From a bacterium (lineage in GTDB: Bacteria; Hinthialibacterota; Hinthialibacteria; H5-UNCL2): 64,000 nucleotides of DNA. Of this stretch, positions 17,072-27,704 are shown piece after piece. Within the stretch, counting starts at the first letter, position 1. Each line of letters opens with the position of its first letter. Location: positions 124,001 to 188,000 of the forward strand of contig JABTUV010000002.1 in assembly GCA_015075175.1 (NCBI GenBank), written 5' to 3'. The notes beneath the pieces were generated by a model, which saw only the letters and a list, made by a program, of their open reading frames with translations, made no database searches and had not been told where the DNA came from. The position numbers and the translations under genes are program-made.

Positions 17072-17233
17072 CGGGGCGCTACAACTTTTCTTGAAACGGC
17101 ACTAGTCGTTTTCTTCCCGCTGCGACTTCCGATTGCAGGGGATAGGCTTTACGATGGTCGGGCGGCGTTTGCGCCAGTCGTGGGTGGAACCAACCTTACG
17201 CAGCTGAATAGGATGAGGATTCGGTCCAGCGGG

Positions 17234-17280
17234 TGGATGGATTAAGAGTAAGATTAAGAGCAAGATTAAGATTGGGAGTG
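17234..17280 (+). repeat. AAGATT/AAGAGC hexamer run in the cysS leader
   Basis: Eight imperfect hexamers (GATTAAGAGTAAGATTAAG...) run up to the GGGAG Shine-Dalgarno of cysS. The same hexamers occur at 16949-16988 (inverted), 18961-19062 and 50718-50826. Confidence 0.8.
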
Positions 17281-17282
17281 AC

Positions 17283-18671
17283 ATGCCTAAGTTCTACAAC
17301 ACGCTTTCACGTCGACTTGAGGAGTTTCGTCCGCGGGTGGAGGGCCGAGTGGGCATGTACACCTGCGGGCCGACGGTCTACGATTACGCGCACGTGGGAA
17401 ACCTGCGCTATTTCGTTTTCGTGGACGTGCTGCGGCGCACGCTCTTGCGGCGAGGCTACCGCCTGACCCATGTCATGAACCTGACCGACGTGGAGGACAA
17501 GATCATCGCCGGCATGGCGCGTACCGGCAAGGACCTGTCCAGCTACACGCAGCCTTACATCGACGCCTTTTTTTCCAGCCTGGCGGACCTGCGCATTCAA
17601 CGCGCCGAGGTTACGCCAACCGCCACCGGCCACATCGAGGAGATCGTGGCCCTGGTTGAGGCGCTGGCGGAACGCGGACACACCTATGAGAGAGACGGCT
17701 CCATCTACTACCGCATCCAGACCTTTCGCGAGTATGGAAAACTCTCAGGCGTCAACCTGGACGAGGTCAAGGTGGGCGACCGCGTGGACCTGGACGAGTA
17801 TGAGAAGGAGGACGCGCGCGATTTCGTCTTGTGGAAGGCGGCGAAAGAAGGCGAACCCTTCTGGGAGACGCGCATCGGGCGCGGGAGGCCCGGCTGGCAC
17901 ATCGAGTGCTCCGCCATGGCGATGAAATACCTGGGCCCGCACTTCGACATTCACTGCGGGGGCGAGGACCTCATCTTTCCCCATCACGAGAACGAAATCG
18001 CCCAGAGCGAGGGCGCCTCGGGACAACCCTTTGTGAACTACTGGCTGCACGCGCGGCATCTGCTCGTGAACGGGCAGAAGATGTCCAAGAAACTGGGGAA
18101 CTTCTACACGCTGCCCGACCTGGTCGCCCAGGGCCATGCGCCGCTGGCGATCCGGTTGTTCTTCCTGCGCAGCCATTATCGCGATCCGCTCAACCTGTCG
18201 GAAGAGGCGTTGGTCGGCGCCGCTGAGGCGCGCGAGCGTATCGTCAGCTGCCATCGCCGCCTGGCGGAAGTGGTGGGAGACGGGGAACCAAGCAAGCCGA
18301 TCGCGGAGGAGATCGCCGCCGATCTCGGGAGGTTCGACGCCTGCCTGGACAACGACTTGGATACGCCCAACGCTATCGCCGTGGTGTTCGAGATGGTGCG
18401 TCGGACCAACCAGCGGCTGGCGGCGGGGGAATTGTCGCGTGCGGACGCTATGGCGCTGCGCGCCTTGCTGGAAAACGTCGACGGCGTGCTGGCCATCCTG
18501 CCGGAAGCGCCCGCGGGAGCGGATGCGGAGATCGAGCGCCTAGTGGCGGAACGCCAGGCGGCCCGAAAGCGCAAGGACTTTGCGACCGCCGATCGTATCC
18601 GCGACCAGCTGGCGGCGGAGGGAATCGTGCTCGAAGATACGCCCCAGGGAGTGCGCTGGTACCGCAGGTAG
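17283..18671 (+). CDS. cysS: Cysteinyl-tRNA synthetase
   Basis: 462 residues, class I aaRS that charges tRNA-Cys. HIGH-type motif TVYDYAHVGN (residues 31-40), zinc ligands Cys28 in YTCGP and the ECSAMA...HHENE set (about 208-237), KMSKS equivalent KMSKKLGN (about 266-273) and the C-terminal anticodon-binding DALR-like region ending QGVRWYRR are all present. GGGAG lies seven bases before the ATG. The AAGATT run forms its leader. The stop TAG lies in a GTAGGGTGG repeat start. Confidence 0.97.
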   Translation: MPKFYNTLSRRLEEFRPRVEGRVGMYTCGPTVYDYAHVGNLRYFVFVDVLRRTLLRRGYRLTHVMNLTDVEDKIIAGMARTGKDLSSYTQPYIDAFFSSLADLRIQRAEVTPTATGHIEEIVALVEALAERGHTYERDGSIYYRIQTFREYGKLSGVNLDEVKVGDRVDLDEYEKEDARDFVLWKAAKEGEPFWETRIGRGRPGWHIECSAMAMKYLGPHFDIHCGGEDLIFPHHENEIAQSEGASGQPFVNYWLHARHLLVNGQKMSKKLGNFYTLPDLVAQGHAPLAIRLFFLRSHYRDPLNLSEEALVGAAEARERIVSCHRRLAEVVGDGEPSKPIAEEIAADLGRFDACLDNDLDTPNAIAVVFEMVRRTNQRLAAGELSRADAMALRALLENVDGVLAILPEAPAGADAEIERLVAERQAARKRKDFATADRIRDQLAAEGIVLEDTPQGVRWYRR

Positions 18672-18785
18672 GGTGGATTCTGCCCCATTCTCAGAAGGTG
18701 GGACAGTCCCTCACCAGGTATTGCCTCATCCTTTGAGGATGACAAGCCAAGTCAGCTCGGAAGGCGGGCCGTTCGCCTCCATGCC

Positions 18786-18867
18786 CTCCTCTCGATACGC
18801 GGCCCGAAGTCAAATCTCGCATTTCATGCAGGTTATCTCCCGGGCCGCTACTTGCGGACTCGGTTTT
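18786..18867 (-). repeat. ACCGAGTCC-GTAGCGG-GTATCGAGAGGA repeat (copy 2)
   Basis: On the minus strand: AAACCGAGTCC, GTAGCGGCCCGG, an interior with TGCGAGATTTGACT, CGGGCCGCGTATCGAGAGGA. The interior resembles that of the copy at 36771. It sits in the gene-free stretch 18672-19066, with a GGTGGGACAGTCCCTCACC hairpin at 18701-18720 and the hexamer run that follows. Confidence 0.7.
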
Positions 18868-18960
18868 TTCGTTCTTCCCGAACTATGGCATGGCTCATTC
18901 TTGGGAACAGGCACTCTCGCCTGTCTGCCGGGCAGGAATGCCCGGCCCACCCGGGATGGA

Positions 18961-19062
18961 TGGCAAGATAAAGAGCAAGAGCAAGATAAAGAGCAAGAGC
19001 AAGAGCAAGATTAAGATTAAGAGTAAGATTAAGAGTAAGATTAAGATTAAGATTAGGACAAG
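18961..19062 (+). repeat. AAGAGC/AAGATT hexamer run
   Basis: About 17 hexamers, first mainly AAGATAAAGAGC and AAGAGC, then AAGATT and AAGAGT. It ends four bases before the response regulator stop, so it is downstream of that gene. Confidence 0.85.
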
Positions 19063-19066
19063 GGGG

Positions 19067-19429
19067 TCAGGCGGCTGCCACGTAGCCCACCATTTCCGAA
19101 ATGCGCATGATGTCGAAGGGCTTGGAGACGACGGGACGGCCGGCGGCGGCCAGAAACGAACGGGTCGCGTGACTGACTGCGTCGCCGGTAATGAAGACGA
19201 CCCGCTCGGCCTGCGACGGCCGGTATATCTTCAACCACTCGTAGATTTGCATGCCGTCAAGGTCGGGCATCCAGAGGTCGAGAAACACCACGTCGTAGCT
19301 CTCCTCCTGCAGGAGGGCGAGGCCGCGGGTTCCGCCGTCCGCGGTCGTGACGGCATGGTCGTCCAGCGCCAACACGTCCGCCAACAGCTGCGTGACGGCC
19401 TCGTTGTCGTCAATCACCAGGATGCGCAC
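19067..19429 (-). CDS. Single-domain response regulator (CheY-like)
   Basis: 120 residues from GTG 19429, chosen because GGGAGGG precedes it and it begins exactly at the receiver domain (VRILVIDDNEAV). Acidic pocket DD (residues 7-8), phospho-acceptor Asp in VVFLDLWMPD (near 52), Thr in VVFITGDA (near 82) and Lys in VVSKPFD (near 104) are intact. There is no output domain. The partner kinase is not adjacent. The in-frame extension up to 19555 has no family character. Confidence 0.85.
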   Translation of the reverse strand: MRILVIDDNEAVTQLLADVLALDDHAVTTADGGTRGLALLQEESYDVVFLDLWMPDLDGMQIYEWLKIYRPSQAERVVFITGDAVSHATRSFLAAAGRPVVSKPFDIMRISEMVGYVAAA

Positions 19430-19757
19430 GATGGCCTGTCCCTCCCTGGAATGGAGGCGGGGCAGGAACCCCGCTCCATCGTCCCGTCCGGTCTGTACAG
19501 GACGGAAGGCAAGCTCCGGACCGTGTTCCGGTTCCGTCGCTTGACCAACGACCAAGTGAATGAAACGCCTGCCCCCACGGGCGACCGCGATACCTGAGTT
19601 ATCGGCGGTCGTCCGCTTTAAGTATAGCGCGAATCGTGGGATACGTGTATCGTACGGGGCGGAACTCGGCGCCGCGCCGCCTCTTATCCAACATCTTGAG
19701 GACCGCCATAGGCGACGGCGCCATATCTTGTAGTCGAACTGTCAGAGAGAGTCGTTC

Positions 19758-20835
19758 ATGCGCATTGGGATCGTGGGTCTGGGGGCCTCGGGGAAAACCA
19801 GTTGCTTCAATGCCTTGACCGGCTCCCACGCCACGACCGGCGGCTTCGGAGCGGGCGGGCTGGAGACGCACATGGGAGTGCTGGCCGTGCCCGATGAGCG
19901 CCTGTGGGCGTTGTCGTCGCTCTGCAAGCCGAAGAAGACTACCCCGGCGACCATCGAGTTCACCGACGTTCCCGGCCTGGGAGGGCACGGAGGATTCGGT
20001 CGCAAGGCGCTGGCCGACCTGCGCGACGCCGACGCGCTCCTGCTCGTCCTGCGGCTTTTTCATTCCGACACGGTTCCCCATCCCGAGGGTTCGCTGGATG
20101 CCGTGCGCGACCTTTCCCTGATTTGCACCGAGTTGGCTCTGGCGGACTTGGAGATTGTGGACAAGCGGCTGGAGCGCATCGACAACCAGATCAAGAAAGA
20201 GACGAAAGAGAAGCAGGAGCTGCTGCAAAGGGAGAAGCTCCTTTTGGGCGAGATCAAGGCGCGGCTGGAGCATGACGAAGCGGTGGAATTGGACGCGGCG
20301 GACCGTAAGCTCCTGGGCGGCTATGGATTCTTCTGTCTGAAGCCGCAGGTCTGGCTGGCCAACGTGGGCGATCTGTCCGACGCGGAGGAGGCGCGCGGCT
20401 GGGAGCGACTGCGTGCCGAGGGTGCGCGCCGCGGCTGCCCGACCGTGGTGATGAACGCGGCGCTGGAGTGCGACCTGGCCGAGTTTCCGCCGGAGGAACG
20501 GCAGGAATATTACTCCGCCGTGGGACTGGAAGGTCCGGCGGCGGGAGAACTGATCCGGAGGAGTTATGCCGCGCTGGGGCTGATCTCGTTCTTTACCGTG
20601 GGTGAGGACGAATGTCGGGCTTGGACGATTGCCCGCGGCACGCTTGCGCCGGCCGCGGCGGGCTGCGTCCATTCCGACTTGGGCGCGGCTTCATCCGCGC
20701 CGACGTGGTCGCTTATCCCGACTTCATGGCGGCGGGGTCCTTCACAAGGCCAAGGAGAAGGGCACGCTGCGCACCAGAGAAAACATTACCAAGTGCAGGA
20801 CGGCGACGTGATCATCGTGCATTTTCCGTGTAGGG
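19758..20835 (+). CDS. ychF: Redox-regulated ATPase YchF/OLA1 (C-terminal frameshifts)
   Basis: OBG-family P-loop protein that hydrolyses ATP and binds ribosomes. G1 GLGASGKTS (residues 7-15), DVPGL (G3), coiled coil (about 125-175), and the unusual ANVGD in place of NKxD. Up to about residue 315 the frame is intact. The TGS domain then spreads over three frames (GRGFIRADVVAYPDFMAAGS, then KAKEKGTLR, then VQDGDVIIVHF) before TAG 20833-20835. Three or four one-base deletions explain this. The stop is the TAG of a GTAGGGTGCGC repeat. Confidence 0.9.
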
Positions 20836-20852
20836 TGCGCACCGCGCACCGC
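20832..20852. repeat. GTAGGGTGCGCAC palindrome after ychF
   Basis: GTAGGGTGCGCACCGCGCACC; its TAG ends ychF. Confidence 0.8.
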
Positions 20853-20915
20853 CGGCAAACCGAAGTTTGTACTCGCGCTTGTACTACGGAGGGGCTGCGG
20901 CGGCGGTTTTAAGTG

Positions 20916-20943
20916 TTGCCAATTGCGAAGTTTACGATACACT
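20916..20943 (+). promoter_or_regulatory. Putative promoter of wecG
   Basis: TTGCCA (20916-20921), 16-bp spacer, TACACT (20938-20943); 59 bases before the likely ATG 21003. Confidence 0.4.
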
Positions 20944-21002
20944 GACGGCATGACGTGAGGTCGCCGGCCGGCAGGATTCGAGGCGACCCTCCGAGGACGA
21001 CC

Positions 21003-21674
21003 ATGGCGCTGCGGAAACCTCTCAAGCTGGATCATCCCGCGGATACGGGCGGACCTCCACCCTTCTGGGCGTGGAGATCAACAACCTGACGGTCGAGCAG
21101 TTTCTGGAGCGGCTGACCGAGTTCGTTCATTCTCCCAGAACCAACCACATCGCCTACGTCAACATCGACTGCATGAACATCGCGCAGGTGGACAAGAACT
21201 ATGCGCGCATCCTGCGTGAAGCGGACCTGGTCTATCCGGACGGGATGGGCGTGGTGTTCGCGTCGTGGATCTTCGGCCAACCGCTGCGGGAAAGAGTCAA
21301 CGCGGGGGACCTTCTGCCCGAGTTCTGCCGGTTGTGCGTGGAGCGCGGCTACAAGCTGTTTCTTCTGGGAGGAGAGCCGGGGATCGCGGAGAAGGCGGCG
21401 GAAAACCTGGTGCACGGCATCCAGTTCTCCATTGTGGGGACGCGGCACGGCTACTTTGAAGAGAAGGACAGCCCCACCCTGATCGAAGAGATCAACGCCA
21501 GCGGCGCGCACATTCTCCTCGTGGGCATGGGCGCGCCCCGCCAGGAGGTGTGGATCCGCCGACATAAAGAGGCGCTCTCCGTGCCCGTGGCCTGGGGCGT
21601 GGGCGCCCTGTTCGACTATTACGCCGAGAAGTTCCGCGCGCCCCCGTCTGGATGCGCAAGATCGGCCTGAGTGG
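21003..21674 (+). CDS. WecG/TagA/CpsF family glycosyltransferase (frameshifted), apparently fused to the next domain
   Basis: GT26 enzyme that transfers a sugar (N-acetylmannosamine-type in the family) to polyprenyl-linked acceptor. Family landmarks: TSTLLGVEINNLT, NIDCMNIAQV, ADLVYPDGMGVVFASW, LFLLGGEPGIAEKAAE, LLVGMGAPRQEVWI, WGVGALFDYYAEK. Frame changes occur near 21045 (start region) and at about 21640-21670. The end of the family domain ([29 protein letters not shown]) runs into the downstream phosphoglycosyltransferase frame with no stop between them, so the corrected gene is a single fused protein. Confidence 0.8.
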
Positions 21675-23126
<1,452 letters not shown>

Positions 23127-23133
23127 GAAGAAC

Positions 23134-23601
23134 ATGCAGAGCAGTTCCAAGGCCGCAATCTTCGCCACGCTCGCGCCGGAGATCGGGCGCGCCGTCAAGT
23201 CCGCGCCGGACTTGGACTCCGCTTACCGGTCGGTCGTCAAGCTGATGGCTGCGCGCGTCCCGCATTTCAACTGGACGGGCATCTACCTGCTGGAAGGCGA
23301 CACGCTGGTGCTGCACAACTTTGTCGGCAGGCCCACGGAGCACACGCATATTCCGGTGGGGCGCGGCGTCTGCGGCGCGGCCGTGGCCGAGAAGCGGAAC
23401 ATCATCGTTGAGGATGTCACGAAGCACGAGAACTACCTGGCCTGCAGCCTGGAGACGCGCTCGGAGATCGTCGTGCTCATCAAGGACGGCGCGAAGATCA
23501 TCGGGCAGATCGACGTCGACAGCGACACGGTCGGTGCGTTTGACGCGGAGGACGAGCGGTTCCTGGGCCTGGTCGCGAGGCTTCTGGCGGAGCGCGCGTA
23601 G
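23134..23601 (+). CDS. GAF-domain protein, free-methionine-(R)-sulfoxide reductase type
   Basis: 155 residues from ATG 23134; a start at 23107 would overlap the previous gene. The fRMsr signature is present: NWTGIYLL, GRGVCGAAVAEKRNIIVEDV (Cys80), and YLACSLETRSEIVVLI (Cys104). The 24-residue spacing matches the resolving/catalytic Cys pair of the family; the third Cys of E. coli MsrC is absent. It probably reduces free Met-R-sulfoxide in the cytosol. The stop TAG is part of GTAG followed by TTGCGCAGCGTGCTGCGCC, another palindrome. Confidence 0.8.
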   Translation: MQSSSKAAIFATLAPEIGRAVKSAPDLDSAYRSVVKLMAARVPHFNWTGIYLLEGDTLVLHNFVGRPTEHTHIPVGRGVCGAAVAEKRNIIVEDVTKHENYLACSLETRSEIVVLIKDGAKIIGQIDVDSDTVGAFDAEDERFLGLVARLLAERA

Positions 23602-23715
23602 TTGCGCAGCGTGCTGCGCCGGGCGGCGCAACCACGCGCCCGTTGCAACCACTACCCCTGCACGCTATTTTCACGCTTTCAACGACAACTCATTGCGAGA
23701 GAAGGGCATTCCATC

Positions 23716-24933
23716 ATGACGCAGGGCATTCCGCAGGAAGTCTATAAGCAACGCCGCGAGGCGGTACTGGACGCAATCGGGACCGGCGTGGCGCTCGTGC
23801 CCGCCGGCGAAAGCTCCAATTCCCTGACGGGTCTCTGGGACCCCGACTGGAACTTCTATTATCTGACCGGCATCGAGAACGAACCCGGCGCCATGCTGCT
23901 CCTGGAGGGCGGACAACAGCGCGACACGCTGCTCTTTCTGCGTCCCCTCGATCCCGAAGTTGAAGCCTGGGACGGCCTGCGCCATACCATTGGCGCGCGC
24001 CTCCGGCAGCAGATGGGGGTGGAGAAAATCCATCGGCTGTCGGCACTGCCGGGCATGTTGAACCAGGCTGCGCGCCGCACGCGCCGACTGGTGTGCCTCC
24101 TGCCCTTCGCCGCGTACAACAGACCGCTCTCCGCGGACCTGGCCATCTTCAAGCAGGTCGCCGACCACGTGCCCGGCGTCAAGATCGAGGACATGACCGA
24201 CCTCCTGCCCGCCCTGCGCTGCAGGAAGGACGCGCATGAACTGGCGCTGATGCGGCAGGCCGTATCGATCACCATCGAGTCGATGCTGGAGGCGGTTCCC
24301 AAGATCAAACCCGGTCTGCGTGAGTATGAGTTGCAGGAGATGCTGGAGCACGGTTACAAGACGCGCCACGCCCGTCGCACGGCGTTTTGCACCATCGTCG
24401 GCAGCGGGGTCAACTCGACCGTGCTGCACTACCGGGCCAACGACGAGCCGATGCAGGACGGCGACGTGGTGGTGGTCGATACGGGCGCCAGCTACATGAA
24501 GTACAGCGCCGACATCACGCGCACCTTTCCCGTCTCCGGCCGCTTCAGTGAAGAGCAGGCCAGGATTTACGACCTCGTTTTGGACGTGCAGAAGAAGATG
24601 ATCGAGCGGGTGGGACCGGGCATCACGCTCTCAAGCGCTGGCGACCGGCCGGGCGTCAGAGGAGATGATGGAGGCGACACCCTGGGTACGTGGGATTACA
24701 GCAGCGCCACGGGATCGGACACTACCTGGGCGTGGAAGTGCGCGACGTGGGCGGCCGCAAGCGCCCGCTGGAGCCAGGCTGCGTGATCACGGTCAGGCCG
24801 GGCATCTACGGCCCGACAAAGCGGGGATTCGCATCTGGCCTATAGGACGACGTGCTGCGTGACGGAAAGGGCCGCTGGTGCTCTGCGGCGATGCCTGGGA
24901 CGACGGGCCGGGATGCTGGAGCAACTGGGGTGA
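23716..24933 (+). pseudogene. pepP: Xaa-Pro aminopeptidase (aminopeptidase P), 3' end frameshifted
   Basis: M24 metallopeptidase that removes the N-terminal residue before proline. Intact to about residue 310: N-terminal creatinase-like domain (LTGIENEPGAMLLLE), then VGSGVNSTVLHYRANDEPMQDGDVVVVDTGASYMKYSADITRTFPVSGRF, which holds the first metal ligands (D in VDTGA, D in SADITR). From about 24640 three or more frame shifts follow, with recognisable HGIGHYLGVEVRDV (metal His), GCVITVRPGIY (Glu replaced by Arg as read) and PDKAGIRI in other frames, ending near TGA 24931-24933. ATG 23716 fits the family start. Confidence 0.8.
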
Positions 24934-24941
24934 TAGTGGTT

Positions 24942-24965
24942 GTAACGGCGGCATGTTGTCGCCGG
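24942..24965. repeat. Single palindrome of the RAYT-linked family, left of the transposase
   Basis: GTAACGGCGGCATGTTGTCGCCGG; the same hairpin recurs inside the array at 26112-26135, so the transposase remnant is flanked on both sides. Confidence 0.6.
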
Positions 24966-25049
24966 TATGCCCGTGCATTGCTCCGCAATCCGAAGAAGGA
25001 ACGATCTGATCATGCCGGCACTGTCGAAATCGAGGAATGATGCGAGTCG

Positions 25050-25761
25050 ATGACACGCGACGATGCCCGTGGCGGCGACAAGCGTCGCGTCAAGAGCATC
25101 GAGGACGTCCCGCGCCCGCGCGCCGGGACGTCACCATGCGCACAGGCTTGACGCCTACCCACACTGGCGACTGGGCGGACGCCATGTATTTCGTGACGTT
25201 TCGGACGTGGTTCAGCAGAGTGGTTCGAAGAGCACCTTGCCGCCATGGGCCGCGCGCCGACGGGGCGGGCAGCGAACCATCGCCGGTTTGCGGGTGGGAA
25301 ATGCGCCGCCTGCTGCGGCGAGTTGGTCAGCACGCTGGATCAGGGTCACGGCGCCTGCTGCATGAAGGACGTCGCATTGCACGGATCGTGGCCGAATGCG
25401 ATCCGGAGACATAATCGTGATCGGTACCGCCGACCCGCGCGTGGTGCGTCATGCCAATCCGTCCACGTCGTCGTTCGACCCTTGCGGGGGATGGGTGGAA
25501 GGATCGTGCAGTCAGGCGCGAAGGGCTCTTCGCCGCCGACAATCGACTGCCGCGCGGCGGGGTCTGGCAGCGTGGCCACGTTCGACCTCCGATTATCCGC
25601 GATGAAGCTATGAGCATACCGGGCGGGCGGTGCGATACGTGGTGGACCGGAATCCGCCCGAAGGCGAAGGAAGCGCTGGCCAAGTGGGTCTGGGCGCCGC
25701 CTGTCGGCGTGGATGCGCGACCTACGACCTGGGCGTGGAGGAATCGACTACGCCTGTCTAG
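25050..25761 (+). pseudogene. REP-associated tyrosine transposase (RAYT), decayed or error-ridden
   Basis: No single frame spans it, but family blocks occur in order on the plus strand: HRLDAYPHWRLGG (25141-25179), DAMYFVTFRTW (25178-25210), LDQGHGACC.KD and ARIVAE (about 25335-25405), RDRYR, a VMPN-VHVVVRP block (25448-25482) which is the HUH site once one or two bases are restored, GSVWQR...IRDEA (25558-25612), RAVRYVVDRNPP (25627-25665) and a TTWAW end before TAG 25759-25761. This is the Y1/HUH single-strand transposase of the TnpA-REP family. At least six frame changes are needed. It borders a tandem palindrome array. Confidence 0.75.
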
Positions 25762-25819
25762 CGGCGAGCACGACAAGAGCCTGGCGGTGCGCGACGAGAT
25801 GTCCCATCAGGTCAGTTGG

Positions 25820-26460
25820 CGCGCGACCTAGCGACCTGGAGGTCGCCGTTGCAGAGGAATAGCGGCGGCGGCGACGATTGTCGCCGGTCTCGAGACGATC
25901 CGTCCGGCGGCTGGTGCGCGCCGCACGAGCAGGATGCCGACGTCGACCGGCGGCCTGGAGGTCGCCGTTGCGCGTGCAACCCGTAGCGGACTCTGCCGTC
26001 GCCGGTCTCGGGACGTCCGTCCCCGGCGGAGATCGAAGCCTGTGTCGGCAGGATGCCAACGTCTTGACCGGCTACAGCCTGGAGGTCGCCGTTGCGGGGA
26101 ATAGCGTTGGCGGCGACATGTTGTCGCCGGTCTCGGGGACGTCCCGTCCCCGGGGGTGGGCTGACTTGTGTCGGCCGGATGCCGACACGACCGGCGACCT
26201 GGAGGTCGCCGTTACGGGGGAATAGCGCCGCGGCGGCTCCCCGCTGGCCGGTCTCGGGACCATCCCGTAAACCCCGGCGGTGCGCGCAGTTATGTCCGGC
26301 GGGATGCCAAAACGACCGGCGGCCTGGAGGTCCGTAGAAACCAGTCGAAACCTAGCGGCGATAAAGTGTCGCCGGTCTCAGGTGATTCTCGTCCGCCCCG
26401 GCGGACCCGCGACATGTGTCGGCGGGATGCCGACGACCGGCGACCTGGGTCGCCGTGCGT
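25820..26460. repeat. Tandem array of RAYT-linked palindromic units, about 120-bp period
   Basis: The core CCTGGAGGTCGCCGTT starts at 25835, 25953, 26079, 26198, 26323 and 26444 (spacing 118-126). Each unit carries CGACCTGGAGGTCG, GCGACATGTTGTCGC, GGGACGTCCC and GTGTCGGCAGGATGCCGACAC type palindromes with unit-to-unit drift. It lies between the transposase remnant and moeB, whose last codons run into it. Confidence 0.85.
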
Positions 26461-27268
26461 TCCGCGCATGGTTTATCGTCCGGCGCCGATAGTCGAACGG
26501 CGCCAGGATGCTGGGATGCTCGCCGCAGACCTCGCACTCGGCGTTCTTGGGAATCCGTACCCGCCGGAACTCCATCGTCAGAAGATCCACCGTCAGCAGA
26601 TACCCGGCCAACGTCTCGCCGATGCCCAGAATCAGCTTGAGCACCTCCGTCGCCTGCAGCGTCCCGATCACGCCGGCGATCGCGCCCAGCACCCCCGCCT
26701 CCTGGCAGCTGGGAACGAAGCCGGGCGGCGGCGGCTCGGGAAACAGGCAGCGGTAGCACGGCCCCCGGCCGGGCAGGATGGTCGTCAATTGGCCCTCGAA
26801 CCTGAGAATCCCGCCGTGGACCAGCGGCTTGCCCGACAACACGCAGGCGTCGTTGATGAGAAACCGCGCCGGAAAGTTGTCCGTCCCATCGACCACAATG
26901 TCGTAGTCGGCGATCACGGAAAGTACGTTTTGGGACGTGAGACGTTGCCGATGCGGGACGACTCGGACGTCGGGATTGAGGGCCGAGAGTTTTTCGCCCG
27001 CCGACTGGACCTTGGGCCGCCCCACGTCGGGGGTATGATGAAGAATTTGGCGCTGCAGGTTGGAGAGATCGACGGCGTCGCTGTCCACGATGCCCAGCGT
27101 ACCCACGCCGGCGGCGGCCAGATAGTAGGCGACGGGGCAGCCCAGCCCGCCCGCTCCGATCACCAAGACGCGCGCGGCGGCGATCTTTTCCTGCCCCTTG
27201 CCGCCGACTTCCTTGAGAATGATGTGGCGACTGTAACGCTCGATCTGTTCGTCGGTGAATTCAATCAT
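26378..27268 (-). CDS. Sulfur-carrier adenylyltransferase, MoeB/ThiF/MoeZ family
   Basis: 296 residues, E1-like. It adenylates the C-terminal Gly of a ubiquitin-fold sulfur carrier. Nucleotide loop GAGGLG (39-44), DGTDN (128-132), zinc Cys pairs CYRC (171-174) and CEVC (245-248), and the Cys loop PSCQEAGVLG (Cys188) are present. There is no C-terminal rhodanese domain, unlike MoeZ. The last 40 residues run into the repeat array and may not be native. The cysO-like carrier lies just upstream in the same operon, so it is the probable substrate. Confidence 0.9.
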   Translation of the reverse strand: MIEFTDEQIERYSRHIILKEVGGKGQEKIAAARVLVIGAGGLGCPVAYYLAAAGVGTLGIVDSDAVDLSNLQRQILHHTPDVGRPKVQSAGEKLSALNPDVRVVPHRQRLTSQNVLSVIADYDIVVDGTDNFPARFLINDACVLSGKPLVHGGILRFEGQLTTILPGRGPCYRCLFPEPPPPGFVPSCQEAGVLGAIAGVIGTLQATEVLKLILGIGETLAGYLLTVDLLTMEFRRVRIPKNAECEVCGEHPSILAPFDYRRRTINHARNARRPRSPVVGIPPTHVAGPPGRTRIT

Positions 27269-27282
27269 GCTCCCGTGCCTGC

Positions 27283-27376
27283 CGGGAAAAATAGGGTCAG
27301 CGTCTATTTATACAGTCGGTCCTATGCTATACGGAGGAACTCTCGGCACAAATAGGCGCTGACCCCATTTTTCCCG
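27283..27376. repeat. 27-bp inverted repeat inside the sulfur operon
   Basis: Arms 27283-27309 and 27350-27376 match at 25 of 27 positions (AAATAGGGTCAGCG against CGCTGACCCCATTT), with a 40-bp centre. The AAATAGGCGCTGACCCC motif is familiar to me from sequences beside Y1 transposases. The element fills the gap between moeB and the cysO-like gene. Confidence 0.8.
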
Positions 27377-27378
27377 CT

Positions 27379-27654
27379 TCAACCTCCCGCCACGGCGGGC
27401 ACGATGGAGACCTCGTCGCCGTCCTTGATGGGCGTGGTCTCGCCGGACAGGAAGCGGATGTCCTCCTGATTCACGTACACGTTCAGGAAGCGCCGCAACC
27501 GGCCCGTCTCATCATACACCCGCTGGCGGAAGCCGGGGAAGCGGTTATCCAGGTCGGCCAGGAGTTCGGCGATGGTACCGCCGTCGGCCTCAACCTCGAG
27601 TCGGTTGCCGGCGACGGCCTGCAGCGGAGCGGGTATGCGCACGGTGATGCTCAT
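27379..27654 (-). CDS. CysO-like ubiquitin-fold sulfur carrier (ThiS/MoaD superfamily)
   Basis: 91 residues, beta-grasp. It ends in the required Gly-Gly (IVPAVAGG), the site of adenylation and thiocarboxylation. From memory the whole C-terminal half (RRFLNVYVNQEDIRF, IKDGDEVSIVPAVAGG) resembles mycobacterial CysO much more than ThiS (about 66 residues) or MoaD. CysO donates sulfur to O-phosphoserine bound by CysM. Here the PLP neighbour is instead a threonine synthase homologue, whose substrate is O-phosphohomoserine. GTTGAAAC precedes the ATG and no strong RBS is seen. Confidence 0.85.
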   Translation of the reverse strand: MSITVRIPAPLQAVAGNRLEVEADGGTIAELLADLDNRFPGFRQRVYDETGRLRRFLNVYVNQEDIRFLSGETTPIKDGDEVSIVPAVAGG

Positions 27655-27704
27655 GTTTCAACAAGGCCTCCAACCAAGGGAAAATGCACGCGAGAGAACA
27701 GGAA

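Noticed and set aside
25037-25831. Separate small genes in 25.0-25.8 kb
   Set aside because: Short overlapping frames each hold one block of the same RAYT family protein, so they are pieces of one broken gene.
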